Source: CAZJLN01 sp964540765 (GTDB taxonomy: Bacteria > Chloroflexota > Anaerolineae > Anaerolineales > Anaerolineaceae). Taken from it: DNA of 31,125 nucleotides. The stretch spans positions 1 to 31,125 of the forward strand of contig CAZINW010000024.1 of NCBI GenBank assembly GCA_964540765.1. Reading direction: 5' to 3'. Below the pieces are notes generated by a model. The model saw nothing but the letters and a program-made list of their open reading frames with translations, was not told the origin of the DNA and searched no databases. Positions 15,472 to 24,522 of the stretch are shown here, piece after piece (the first letter of the stretch is position 1; each line of letters begins with the position of its first letter). The position numbers and the translations under genes are program-made.

Positions 15472-15871
15472 CTGATTCCTCATCATCTGTTTCGTTAGAT
15501 GGTTTTTCTCCTTTGCCAGGCTCACCCTGCTCTCTTAATTGTGCCAGGAGTGTGTCAATTCGGTCCGCTTTCTCTGGGGTCGGGTCCCAAATAAATCTCA
15601 ATTTGGGAATGATCCTCAAGTCTATTTCATTGGCCAATTCGAATTTAAGGAACCCGCGCGCATGGTTCAGTCCCTCCAGCACTTCAGCAGCGCGTTCCTG
15701 TCCTTCCAGGGCAGAAAAATAAACATTGGCATAATCAAGCTCCCGATCGACCTTCACCTCTGTGATGAAAACCCCGTCCAACCTTGGATCTTCCATTTTT
15801 GAAAGTAATGTTAAGGAAAGGATCTGCTTGATCCTGTCATTAATTCTTTTCAATCGAATACCTGATGGCAT
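15458..15871 (-). CDS. rbfA: 30S ribosome-binding factor A
   Basis: A 137-residue KH-fold protein that binds 16S rRNA during late 30S maturation. Family markers are the start MPSGIRLKRINDRIKQILSLTLL, KMEDPRLDGVFITEVKVDRELDYANVYFS and LRIIPKLRFIWDPTPEKADRID. The last 25 residues are an acidic tail (NETDDEESDADA) beyond the usual domain. A strong AAGGAGG precedes the ATG, and the gene starts 36 bases after infB. Confidence 0.95.
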   Translation of the reverse strand: MPSGIRLKRINDRIKQILSLTLLSKMEDPRLDGVFITEVKVDRELDYANVYFSALEGQERAAEVLEGLNHARGFLKFELANEIDLRIIPKLRFIWDPTPEKADRIDTLLAQLREQGEPGKGEKPSNETDDEESDADA

Positions 15872-15907
15872 TGCATCCTCCTTCCATTTGACCGGATAAC
15901 CAACTTG

Positions 15908-17692
15908 CTACCCGCCAAATGTCTCCATCACATAACATTCAACCAGGTCACCAACCTGGAAATCAACAAAACTCTTAAATGTGATGCCGCATTCCATGCC
16001 GTCCCGAACTTCGCGGACATCTTCTTTCTCACGTTTCAAGGCAGCTATCTCCCCATTATAAATTTCATTTTGATCACGCAACACCCTGACGCGGGCATTG
16101 CGCCTGATCTCGCCGTCAATCACCCGACAACCTGCTGCCAGACTGCCTTTCGAAACTTTAAAAGTTGCCAGAACATTTGCCCTGCCGATAACTCTCTCAA
16201 CCAGTTCCGGCTCCAACAAGCCCTTCAAAGCCTTTTGGATATCTTCAAGCAAGCGATAAATGATGTTGTAAATACGAATGGAAACGCCTTCCACCTCCGC
16301 CAATCTTCGTGAAGATGCGTCAGAAGTCACATCAAAACCAATAACAATGGCATCTGACGCTGCTGCCAGCATGATGTCATTTTCCGTGATATTACCAGAT
16401 TCTGCGTGCAGAATATTGATTGAAATATCCTTTTGTTCCTTGCCAAGGTTTTCCAATTCGTTGATGATGGGTTCCAAAGAACCTTGTACATCTGCTTTAA
16501 GGATCAAACGCAGCTCTTTCGCCTGTCCTGATTTGTATTTGGCAAACAATTCTTCCAGGGTGGCACGTTTGGTGCTGCGGTGGGCTTCACGTTCAGCTTT
16601 GCGCTCTGCAACAATTGCACGGGCATCCTTCTCGTTCGCAACCACCTGGAACAGATCACCTGCCGCAGGCAGATGATTCAATCCCATCACCACTACAGGT
16701 GTGGAAGGGCTGGCTTTCTTGATGCGCTGGTTGCGTTGATCAAACATGGCTTTCAATCGTCCATAACCTTCGCCAGCCACAACGATATCACCCAAGCGCA
16801 GCGTTCCATTTTGCACCAGCAAAGTTGCCATCACGCCAGTGGTTTTATCCAGTTCTGCTTCTACAACTGTGCCAATGCAATGACCTTTCGGATTCGCCTT
16901 GATCTCCTGACTATCAGCTACCAATAGTATGGCTTCCATGAGGTCATCAAGACCAACTTTATTCTTGGCGCTGACCGGCACAACCATCGTATCGCCATCC
17001 CATTCATCCGGAACAAGGCCAATTTCTGAAAGCTGTCTTTTGGCAAGTTCAGGGTTGGCATCTGCCTTATCGATTTTGTTCAATGCCACAACAATGGGCA
17101 CCTGTGCTGCCTTGGCATGGTTGGCAGCTTCCCGCGTCTGTGGTTTAACCCCGTCATCAGCTGCAACCACCAACACGACAATGTCAGCACCCTGTGCGCC
17201 ACGTGCGCGCATGGAAGAAAAGGCAGCATGCCCGGGTGTATCCAGGAAAGTGATCATGCGACCATGGTGCATGATTTGATAGGCACCAATATGTTGTGTG
17301 ATGCCACCTGCTTCCCCACCGGCAACATTGGTATGCCTGATGGCATCCAAAAGCGTCGTTTTGCCATGGTCAACATGTCCCAGGATCGTCACCACAGGAG
17401 CGCGATCCTCCAATAAAGAGGGATCCTCATCCGCGATTAATTGCCTCCATAAAGGTAATTCTCCGATTTCCTTTACATCTTCAACTTTTTGCTGCATTTG
17501 CGCATCAAATCCAAGTTCGGTCGCCACAACAGCTGCTGTATCAAAATCAATCTGCTGGTTAATGCTTGCCATGACGCCATTCGACATGAGTACTTTGATA
17601 ACTTGAATTGGACTGGTGTCGATCATACCTGCCAATTCACGCACTGTTAAACTGTATGGGAGTTGAATGATTTTCTTCCCGTCATTGCCCAT
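15908..17692 (-). CDS. infB: Translation initiation factor IF-2
   Basis: A 594-residue GTPase that brings fMet-tRNA to the 30S subunit. After one short IF2_N domain (about 1-65, LTVRELAGMIDTSPIQVIKVLMSNG) the G domain shows GHVDHGKT (105-112), DTPGH (151-155), NKID (205-208) and a following SAK. Domains II to IV follow, with the IF2 C-terminal beta-barrel ending in DLVECYVMETFGG. It lacks the long repetitive N-terminus of enterobacterial IF-2, as is usual in this phylum. GGAGG precedes the ATG. The 112-base gap to rnpM holds no ylxQ (L7Ae-like) gene, which often sits there. Confidence 0.97.
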   Translation of the reverse strand: MGNDGKKIIQLPYSLTVRELAGMIDTSPIQVIKVLMSNGVMASINQQIDFDTAAVVATELGFDAQMQQKVEDVKEIGELPLWRQLIADEDPSLLEDRAPVVTILGHVDHGKTTLLDAIRHTNVAGGEAGGITQHIGAYQIMHHGRMITFLDTPGHAAFSSMRARGAQGADIVVLVVAADDGVKPQTREAANHAKAAQVPIVVALNKIDKADANPELAKRQLSEIGLVPDEWDGDTMVVPVSAKNKVGLDDLMEAILLVADSQEIKANPKGHCIGTVVEAELDKTTGVMATLLVQNGTLRLGDIVVAGEGYGRLKAMFDQRNQRIKKASPSTPVVVMGLNHLPAAGDLFQVVANEKDARAIVAERKAEREAHRSTKRATLEELFAKYKSGQAKELRLILKADVQGSLEPIINELENLGKEQKDISINILHAESGNITENDIMLAAASDAIVIGFDVTSDASSRRLAEVEGVSIRIYNIIYRLLEDIQKALKGLLEPELVERVIGRANVLATFKVSKGSLAAGCRVIDGEIRRNARVRVLRDQNEIYNGEIAALKREKEDVREVRDGMECGITFKSFVDFQVGDLVECYVMETFGG

Positions 17693-17804
17693 TTCCTACC
17701 TCCAATACTTACATATACCATATCTTTAAGGTTATTCTGAAATCCTGCTGCACTGCCAGGTTTTCAGTTGTTGAGCAAGACAGGTTGGGGGGTATTAACC
17801 CATT

Positions 17805-18143
17805 TCAGGCGTCCTTACCCGGTTTTTCATCCGTTATCGGGCTGATATCGAAATCAGCTTCCTCTTTTAAGGTTGCCATAAAGTTCTTCAGAACTTCAAT
17901 TTCTTGCTCTGTTAAAGTCGTTCGCAAAGCCTTTGCCAGTGAACCTTTCAGTCCCTTGCTCCAGCATGCTTTTACATCATGCAGGTAAGCACCGCGCCCC
18001 GCCAGTTTCCCTGTTGGATCAATACTGACGCCATCCTGCCCACGAACAATCCTGATCAAATTTCTTTTGGGCAATACAGCTCTGCATCCCACGCAGGTTC
18101 TTTGCGGTATATGCTTTATCCGTTTTGGTTTCTTGGCAGCCAC
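17805..18143 (-). CDS. rnpM: YlxR/RnpM family RNA-binding protein
   Basis: A 112-residue basic protein of the YlxR (DUF448) family. In Bacillus this protein (RnpM) binds and modulates RNase P. Markers are the HIPQRTCVGCRAVLPKRNLIRIVR segment (about 11-34) and GRGAYLHDVKAC (49-60). The C-terminal 40 residues form an acidic extension (EEADFDISPITDEKPGKDA). The start is GTG, preceded by AGGA. It lies 36 bases downstream of nusA, its standard neighbour. Confidence 0.9.
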   Translation of the reverse strand: MAAKKPKRIKHIPQRTCVGCRAVLPKRNLIRIVRGQDGVSIDPTGKLAGRGAYLHDVKACWSKGLKGSLAKALRTTLTEQEIEVLKNFMATLKEEADFDISPITDEKPGKDA

Positions 18144-18179
18144 CTGTTCCTACTCGTTATCATCTAAACAAACTGGGGT

Positions 18180-20117
18180 TTACCAATCCTCCCAGGCATC
18201 ATCACGTTTGTGCTTTCGTTTCACTGTCGCCTGATCCTTATCTGGGTCATATTCAACAGTATAACCTTTCTTTTTCTTGCTTTTCTTCTTTTTATCGTCA
18301 TCGACCAAGGCACCTTCTTCATCAACAGCGCCTTCATCCTCTGAACCAAAATCAAATTTTTCAGAATCGACTTTGAACAATTCTTCAAAGACCAATTCTT
18401 CATCATGTGGTTCTGCAGTAATTTCAGGATGGACTTCTTCGACGACTTGTTCCTTCACCTCTTCCGAAACTTCGCTCACCACTTCCGGCACTTCACCTTC
18501 ACTGATGACCGTCCCAGCAGGTTCCTCAACAGGTGTGGCAGCGATTTCAGCTAATGTCTCAGTTGTTTCCTCTACAGCTTCTTCAGACGCTTCCCCTGCG
18601 GGCACTGCAACAACTTCTTCAGGGAACTTGAGGTTCTCAACAAGGTCAATGATGTCCGCATGAGCCTTGGGTCCAATGCCATTAATGGAAAGGATTGAAT
18701 CTGGATCAAGCTTGACCTTCAATATCAGGTCACCCAAAGACTCAATGTCTGCTTCCTGTAAAATGATCAGGATATGTTCTTTAAGCTCAACATCTAGGAT
18801 GGGAGTTTCAAATGCCTTTGCCGGGATCAATGCTTTGATCGCCTTGATGCGGGTTTGCAGGGCTTCATCTTCTGCTTTGCGGTCAGCTTCACCACGTTTC
18901 TCGATTCGGTCCACGAACCGGGTCATGAAGGTGTTATCCTCGATCGAAAGCGGACGCCCTTCAGCTTTTTTCTGCAGCAGGTCTTCAATCTTTGGGATAT
19001 TCTCACTTTCACTTGCAGCGAGTTCAGACAGGGAAGGCGATTCACGCAGCTTTTGTAAAGCTCGTGCGGTCGCTTCCGTCAGACTCATAATGTCAATCCG
19101 CCACCCTGTCAATTTTGCTGCCAGGCGTGCATTCTGTCCTTCGCGACCGATTGCCAGGCTCAATTGATCTTCCGGTACAACCACCATGGCAGTTTTGTTG
19201 CCTTCAGTTTCAGTATTGAGATAGACACCGGATACACGTGCAGGGCTCACTGCCTTGGAAATGTAAACAGCCGCATCATTGCTCCACTCAATCACATCAA
19301 TCTTTTCATCATGCAGCTCGCGTACAATCGTTTGAATACGTACGCCGCGGATGCCAACACATGCACCCACCGGGTCAATGCCCTGCTGGGTGGCTGAGAC
19401 AGCCACTTTGGCACGCTGCCCCGGCTCCCGTGCAATCGAGCGGATCTCAACAATGCCATGGTAAATCTCGGGCACCTCATTTTCCAGCAACCGTCGCAGG
19501 AAATTCCTGTGCGCCCGTGACATTAAGATCTGTAAACCTCTTGGTGTATCTTTTACTTCATAGATGTAGGCACGGATGCGGTCATGAATTCGGAATCTCT
19601 CTCCAGGGATCATGTCTTTACGTTGCATGGTTCCCTCAGCTTTGAGGTCAAGCCCAATGCTTGCCTGCCTCGAATTAACCGCCTGAATGACACCGCTGAC
19701 AATTTCACCCATCTGTTTTCCGAAAAACTCAAATTGGGCAGTCTTTTCTGCGTCCCTGATGCGTTGCTGGATCACTTGGCGGGCAGTTTGTGCAGCCACA
19801 CGACCAAAATTCTCGGGCGTTGACTCAACCATAAGTAAATCGCCAATTTGAACTTCAGGGTTGTATTTTCTCGCTTCTTCAAGCGTAACCTCGGTGCGAT
19901 CATCAGTGATCATCTCAGAGACTTCTTTTTCTGCAAGAACTTTTACACTGCCTGAATCCAGGTCGATTTTCACCTGGACTTCCTGCGCGTTGGAAGCATT
20001 CACCGATTTTCGGTAGGCAGATACCATGGCAGATTCAATCGCCGCGAGGATCACATCCTTCGGTAATTGTTTTTCTTCCAATACCTCATTAAAAGCTAAG
20101 GCAAATTCGGTCTTCAT
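18180..20117 (-). CDS. nusA: Transcription termination/antitermination factor NusA with an extended charged tail
   Basis: A 645-residue protein. The N-terminal RNA-polymerase-binding domain (1-125), S1 domain (about 133-200), KH1 (about 205-275, with GACVGIRGVRIQ at 251-262) and KH2 (about 300-345, with LAIGREGQNARLAAKL at 321-336) are all present. A helical linker (about 350-435) leads to a helix-hairpin-helix-like module (about 440-497, SINGIGPKAHADIIDLV). Residues 500-608 are strongly acidic and low complexity. The last 37 are Lys-rich then charged (KKKKSKKKK, KRKHKRDDAWEDW). Standard bacterial NusA ends near 350-500, so the tail is unusual. It is the first gene of the operon. No rimP precedes it. 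A GGAG lies about 11 nt upstream of the ATG. Confidence 0.95.
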   Translation of the reverse strand: MKTEFALAFNEVLEEKQLPKDVILAAIESAMVSAYRKSVNASNAQEVQVKIDLDSGSVKVLAEKEVSEMITDDRTEVTLEEARKYNPEVQIGDLLMVESTPENFGRVAAQTARQVIQQRIRDAEKTAQFEFFGKQMGEIVSGVIQAVNSRQASIGLDLKAEGTMQRKDMIPGERFRIHDRIRAYIYEVKDTPRGLQILMSRAHRNFLRRLLENEVPEIYHGIVEIRSIAREPGQRAKVAVSATQQGIDPVGACVGIRGVRIQTIVRELHDEKIDVIEWSNDAAVYISKAVSPARVSGVYLNTETEGNKTAMVVVPEDQLSLAIGREGQNARLAAKLTGWRIDIMSLTEATARALQKLRESPSLSELAASESENIPKIEDLLQKKAEGRPLSIEDNTFMTRFVDRIEKRGEADRKAEDEALQTRIKAIKALIPAKAFETPILDVELKEHILIILQEADIESLGDLILKVKLDPDSILSINGIGPKAHADIIDLVENLKFPEEVVAVPAGEASEEAVEETTETLAEIAATPVEEPAGTVISEGEVPEVVSEVSEEVKEQVVEEVHPEITAEPHDEELVFEELFKVDSEKFDFGSEDEGAVDEEGALVDDDKKKKSKKKKGYTVEYDPDKDQATVKRKHKRDDAWEDW

Positions 20118-20159
20118 AAATCGTTTTTCTCCAAATACTCTTTACTCTTTGATATAAAG

Positions 20160-20195
20160 AAAAGTGGGGGGTGCCCACTTTTCAAATTCGAAAAG
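20160..20195 (-). promoter_or_regulatory. Attenuator-like alternative hairpins in the nusA leader
   Basis: On the minus strand a 9-bp perfect stem (AAAAGTGGG/CCCACTTTT, 20182-20174 with 20168-20160) with a 5-nt loop is followed by CTTTATAT, resembling an intrinsic terminator inside the leader. A second hairpin just 5' (CTTTTC/GAAAAG, 20195-20190 with 20183-20178) shares its 3' arm with the 5' arm of the first, so the two are mutually exclusive. This would let the leader terminate or read through. The signal that chooses is unknown. Confidence 0.6.
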
Positions 20196-20222
20196 TATTG
20201 TAATGTCAGCAAAGCAAAATAT

Positions 20223-20251
20223 ATAGTATCACACATTGGAGAGAGATGCAA
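20223..20251 (-). promoter_or_regulatory. Promoter of the nusA operon
   Basis: TTGCAT (20251-20246) and TACTAT (20228-20223) with a 17-bp spacer on the minus strand, each matching the sigma-70 consensus at most positions. The leader to the ATG at 20117 would be about 100 nt and contains the attenuator-like hairpins. Confidence 0.7.
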
Positions 20252-20469
20252 GTTTTTTCAATGATTTCAACACGTTTAATACCCCAGATTGTGATAAATT
20301 TCGCCTTTGAATAATGCCCAAGCCGATCATATGGACGATAACTGCATATTTACATGTTAAGTGAGGTATCCAAGTTAATTCGTAATGCCTCAAAATAAAA
20401 TGTTACTTTGCTGGCGTTTGGAATAAGATTTGACATTATAATCAATCCAGCAATGATCTGAGGTGAAAT
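20252..20469. other. Divergent intergenic region between nusA and the GH13 gene
   Basis: The rest of the 352-bp spacer is A/T-rich and contains no plausible gene. A perfect TATAAT at 20437-20442 is the likely -10 for the GH13 gene. No good -35 is at the right distance, and TTGACA (20430-20435) directly abuts it. An imperfect inverted repeat GAGGTAT/ATGCCTC (20363-20369 with 20385-20391) is a possible operator. No clear catabolite-repressor or MalR-like operator is seen. Confidence 0.5.
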
Positions 20470-22074
20470 ATGCAAAATTCCAAACTCTGGTGGCAACATG
20501 GCATCATCTATCAAATCTACCCGCGTTCATTTATGGATACAGACGGGGACGGCATCGGCGATTTAAGGGGCATCATTCAAAAATTGGACTATCTCGCTGA
20601 TCTTGGAATTGACGCCATCTGGCTCTCACCCATTAATCCCTCTCCGGATGTTGATTTTGGTTATGATGTTGCCGATTACTTTGATATTGACGCCAAATTT
20701 GGCAGCTTTGCAGATTTTGACAGTCTCATCAAGGAAGCACATCAACGCGATATTCACATCATCCTTGACCTTGTACTCAACCACACCTCTGATCAGCACT
20801 CCTGGTTTTTGGAATCTCGTAAAACAAAGTCAAATCCATACCATGACTGGTATCTCTGGCGCGATCCATCCCCCAAGGGAGGACCACCCAATAACTGGCA
20901 GTCAGTGTTTGGTGGTTCCGGCTGGGAATACGACCCCCAGATGAACCAATACTATTACCATATGTTCTGCAAGGAACAGCCAGACCTGAATTGGCACAAC
21001 CCTCAAGTGCGTGAGACCATGCTGAATGTTTTCCGCTACTGGTTGGACCGCGGTGTGGATGGCTTCCGCCTGGATGTCTTCAATATGTACTTCAAACGTC
21101 AGAATCTTCCTGACAACCCCGTGGGGCGTCGCGGATTGCGTGCCTTTGACAGGCAACAACACCTATACGATGTCTCTCAACCTGAAATGATCCCATTGCT
21201 GCAAGAGATCCGTCAGATATTGGACTCATATCAAGACCGCTACGTGGTCGGTGAGACTTTCCTGGCGGATGCCCAACATGCCATCGCTTATATCGGACAT
21301 GATCGTCTGCATGCCGGCTTTGATTACAGCTATGCGAATAGCAAATGGGGCGCTAAAAATTTTCGCTGTGCCATTCAGAAATGGGAGGCGCTCCATCATC
21401 CCTACGCCTGGCCCAATTATTTCTTGAACAATCACGATACGCCGCGCTCCTCCACACGCTATGCTCAAGGTGAGGATGATGCCCGCGTGAAACTGCTCGC
21501 AGCCATGCACCTGACCCTACGTGGTACCCCTTTCCTCTATTACGGCGAGGAGATTGGCATGCGCGATATTAAACTCAAGCGCTCACAGATCATGGATCCT
21601 GTCGGAAAGCGCTACTGGCCTTTTAACAAAGGTCGTGATGGCTGCCGCTCCCCCATGCAGTGGGATGTCAAAAAAAATGCAGGCTTCACGACAGGCAAAC
21701 CCTGGCTTCCACTGCACCCGGATTACATCAGTCGCAATGTCCAGACGCAGTCGCAAAATCCAAAATCAGTGCTTGCCTTCTATAAAAATCTCATCCAATT
21801 GCGCAGGTCGCATTCTGCCTTGAATGATGGCGAAATCCATTTCTTTGATAATGTACCTGGACAAATTCTCGCCTACAGCCGGCAGGCAGACTCTGAACAA
21901 ATCCTGGTGCTCCTTAATTTTGATAAAAAACCTGCTACCTATGAAATACCCGGTGAACTCCGTGCCAATTCCTGGCAGATCCTTTTTGCGCAACATCAGG
22001 AAATCGGAGAGAAAATTAAAGAGGTATACATCACACTTGCGCCTTACGAGACCATGCTGTTGATAACACTTTAA
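20470..22074 (+). CDS. GH13 alpha-glucosidase (oligo-1,6-glucosidase-like)
   Basis: A 534-residue (beta/alpha)8 glycoside hydrolase without a signal peptide, so probably cytoplasmic. It is predicted to release glucose from short alpha-glucosides. All four GH13 regions are present: DLVLNH (100-105), GFRLDVFNMYFK (198-209, nucleophile D202), VVGETF (259-264, acid/base E262) and FLNNHDTPRS (318-327, D323). QPDLNWHNPQVRE (170-182) is typical of the alpha-glucosidase rather than alpha-amylase branch. A beta-sandwich C-domain starts near 455. Trehalose synthase or sucrose hydrolase activity cannot be excluded from sequence. GAGGTGAAAT precedes the ATG. No sugar transporter or regulator is adjacent. 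Confidence 0.9.
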   Translation: MQNSKLWWQHGIIYQIYPRSFMDTDGDGIGDLRGIIQKLDYLADLGIDAIWLSPINPSPDVDFGYDVADYFDIDAKFGSFADFDSLIKEAHQRDIHIILDLVLNHTSDQHSWFLESRKTKSNPYHDWYLWRDPSPKGGPPNNWQSVFGGSGWEYDPQMNQYYYHMFCKEQPDLNWHNPQVRETMLNVFRYWLDRGVDGFRLDVFNMYFKRQNLPDNPVGRRGLRAFDRQQHLYDVSQPEMIPLLQEIRQILDSYQDRYVVGETFLADAQHAIAYIGHDRLHAGFDYSYANSKWGAKNFRCAIQKWEALHHPYAWPNYFLNNHDTPRSSTRYAQGEDDARVKLLAAMHLTLRGTPFLYYGEEIGMRDIKLKRSQIMDPVGKRYWPFNKGRDGCRSPMQWDVKKNAGFTTGKPWLPLHPDYISRNVQTQSQNPKSVLAFYKNLIQLRRSHSALNDGEIHFFDNVPGQILAYSRQADSEQILVLLNFDKKPATYEIPGELRANSWQILFAQHQEIGEKIKEVYITLAPYETMLLITL

Positions 22075-22212
22075 AACACTTTTCAAATGGCGATTGTTCT
22101 ATAAAAGTTGTACAATTTTCAATCAAATTTCGCTGATTTGCCTGTAATAACATTATAATGGGAGTGTGATAATTCTTTCGCACCTGAAGAGTTGGCTTTA
22201 AAGGAAACGCCG

Positions 22213-24450
22213 ATGGATGATCCCTTTATTCCAGGCATATCCTCTCCGCCCAGTTTGCCACTGGAGCGTTTTTTGCCGCCGCTGCCTCTTTCCATGCTCA
22301 CATCCTGGATCAAACCGCTCTTGCCAAAAGGCTCATGGGTGTTGGATCCGGTTGGCAATCACCCTTTTCATCCCATTGAACTTGCCAGTGCAGGCTTCCG
22401 CGTTCTTGTCACTGCCAATAATCCCATTCATGTTTTCCTGCTCGAAGTACTTGCATCCAATCCCTCCCCGCAAGAATTTGAAGATGCGCTCAACATCTTG
22501 TCCCGTGTAGCCATAGGTGAGGATGAACAGGTTGAGCCCTACATTAATTCTTTTTATCAGGTACGCTGTATCCATTGTGGCAAACCCCTCATCGTCAGTC
22601 GTTTCCTTTGGCGACGTGATGAAGACAATCCCTACGCATACATTGGCAACTGTCTTGCCTGTGGTTTGAGCGGGGAACAGGCACTGGGCGCAGAGGCAGC
22701 CCAGTCCCTGCGACAATTGCCCACTTTCAGCCTCCACCTTGCCCGTGCCATTGAAAGCATCGCTTCCATCAATGATCCTCTGCGTTCAGCTGTTGAATCC
22801 GCTATCAACTGTTACCTCAAACGTCCGTTAGCACTCTTACAAATCCTGACCCAAAAAATCGCTAATCTTGAACTTGAGGAACGCCAAAAGAAACTCCTGC
22901 AGGCACTCATCCTTTCCTCTTACGATCAATTAAACACCCTTTGGGCACATCCAATAGCCCGCACCCGCCCGAGGCAGTTGGTCACCCCTGCAGTTTTTCA
23001 AGAAGTCAATCTCTGGCAAGCCATGACTGCTGCCATACAACAATGGCAGAGTGAATATCAATCAGTCAGTGTGCGATTTTGGCCGGATGTTCCACCTTTG
23101 AGTGGGGGGGTCAGCATTTTTAAGGGCAGATTACGGGAATTATCACCGGAATCGCCTGCCGGCATGATCCAGGCAATCAGCGCAATCCTGCCCCGCCCTA
23201 ATCAAGCTTTTTGGACGCTTTCAACCTTGTGGACAGGATGGCTTTGGGGTAAAGATGTGGTATTGCCCCTTAAAAATGTAATTGCCCGTCAGCGCTATGA
23301 TTGGAACTGGCATGCCAATGCCCTTTATATTATGTTCCAAGGTTTGCACAGGCTGGTTAAAGAAGGCACGCCTTTGTTCATGCTTATTCTGGAAAACGAG
23401 CATGAATTTCTTGCCGCTGCCCATTATGCAGCGGATGCTGTCGGCTTTAAATTGCAGTCTCTATCCATGTCGGGTGATGGCGATATTGCCCAGTCATCAT
23501 GGACAAATGCACTTCCCTTCACCGGAAAAATTGAGCCAAGCGAGCGTCAATCCAAAGCCAGGGATGCCATCACAGAGTACCTGTCTAAACGTGGTGAGCC
23601 AGCCACCTATCAACATTTGCACGCCAGCATCTTAAAAAAACTGCATCTTCACCAGCTTCTTGCACAATGTCCTGAAGGCAACAACGATATTTCCATCTCC
23701 GAGCTCTCTAAAAGTATCAACCCGGTCTTTATGGGCACTGACTTGCTGGTCCGTTTCGGGGGAGGACCGGCTTCACTGGATACCGGTTTATACTGGCTAA
23801 AAGAAGATCCACCGTATCACCCGTCAGTAATTGATGTTGTTGAAGCTACAGTCGTCAACTACCTGCAAGAAAATGCTCAAGCAGAATACAAAGATATCCG
23901 TGCAGCGGTGAATCAGAACTGTGCTGGTCTATTCACTCCTGAAGACGAGGTTATTTCAGCCTGTTTAAATGCATATGCTGACCCTTTGTCTGAACATCCC
24001 AACACCTGGAAAATACGTGAAAGTGAATGCCCCCTCATTCGTGAACATGATATCGATGAAATTCGCGAGATTTTGGAAGCATTAAGCACCTCATTGAGAT
24101 ACACATTTTTGGATGAAAAGGACACCATAAAATGGCTGGACGAAGGCTCAGAGGTTGCTTATATTTTTCATCTGACAACCGACGCCATCATCAGCAAATA
24201 TTTTTTCGATGCTAAGGAAACATCCCCCAATAATGTCATTCTCCTGCCCGGCAGTCGTGCCAACCTACTGGCTTACAAACTTAAGCGTGATCCCCGCTTG
24301 CAAGCTGCTCTGAACGAACGCTGGCTTTGTGTAAAATTCCGCCAGATTCGTACCATCAAAGAAAATCCGCTCCTTACCCGTGAGCTGTTTGAGGTCCAAA
24401 TATGCGAGGACCCGCCTGAATACCAGGCATCCCAGTTAGCTTTGTTTTAA
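22213..24450 (+). CDS. Degenerate COG1743/DUF1156-like DNA-methylase-fold protein
   Basis: A 745-residue protein laid out like large adenine-specific DNA methylases. PLPLSMLTSWIKPLLPKGSWVLDPVGNHPFHPIELASAG (about 23-61) sits where such enzymes have a SAM loop DPFxGxGT, and TANNPI (67-72) where they have D-x-NP. A zinc ribbon (C119/C122 and C147/C150) and a helical linker follow. ILPRPNQAFWTLSTLWTGWLWG (325-346) stands where DPPY...LSDFFYVWL is expected. Both the SAM loop glycines and the DPPY catalytic motif are lost, so methylation is unlikely. The region after about 440 may hold two winged-helix-like segments (ARDAITEYLSKRGEPATYQHL; VEATVVNYLQENAQAEYKDIRAAV). The ATG at 22213 with AAGGA 7 nt upstream is preferred over a TTG at 22192. 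Probably a DNA- or RNA-binding pseudo-enzyme; function unknown. Confidence 0.6.
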   Translation: MDDPFIPGISSPPSLPLERFLPPLPLSMLTSWIKPLLPKGSWVLDPVGNHPFHPIELASAGFRVLVTANNPIHVFLLEVLASNPSPQEFEDALNILSRVAIGEDEQVEPYINSFYQVRCIHCGKPLIVSRFLWRRDEDNPYAYIGNCLACGLSGEQALGAEAAQSLRQLPTFSLHLARAIESIASINDPLRSAVESAINCYLKRPLALLQILTQKIANLELEERQKKLLQALILSSYDQLNTLWAHPIARTRPRQLVTPAVFQEVNLWQAMTAAIQQWQSEYQSVSVRFWPDVPPLSGGVSIFKGRLRELSPESPAGMIQAISAILPRPNQAFWTLSTLWTGWLWGKDVVLPLKNVIARQRYDWNWHANALYIMFQGLHRLVKEGTPLFMLILENEHEFLAAAHYAADAVGFKLQSLSMSGDGDIAQSSWTNALPFTGKIEPSERQSKARDAITEYLSKRGEPATYQHLHASILKKLHLHQLLAQCPEGNNDISISELSKSINPVFMGTDLLVRFGGGPASLDTGLYWLKEDPPYHPSVIDVVEATVVNYLQENAQAEYKDIRAAVNQNCAGLFTPEDEVISACLNAYADPLSEHPNTWKIRESECPLIREHDIDEIREILEALSTSLRYTFLDEKDTIKWLDEGSEVAYIFHLTTDAIISKYFFDAKETSPNNVILLPGSRANLLAYKLKRDPRLQAALNERWLCVKFRQIRTIKENPLLTRELFEVQICEDPPEYQASQLALF

Positions 24451-24522
24451 GATTCAAGTGTTTCGATAGGCGCGGGAGTTTCCGCTGTGAATGGGAGGGG
24501 AAATGATAATTTCTTTCGGTCT

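Noticed and set aside
17693..17804. A missed ylxQ (L7Ae-like) gene between rnpM and infB
   Set aside because: The 112-base gap is too short and has no suitable frame.
20430..20442. TTGACA directly followed by TATAAT as a promoter for the GH13 gene
   Set aside because: The two boxes abut, so they cannot act together; only the TATAAT is kept as a candidate.
24451..24522. Terminator between the methylase-like gene and the PBP gene
   Set aside because: Only a 4-bp GCGG/CCGC stem without a U-tract is visible.
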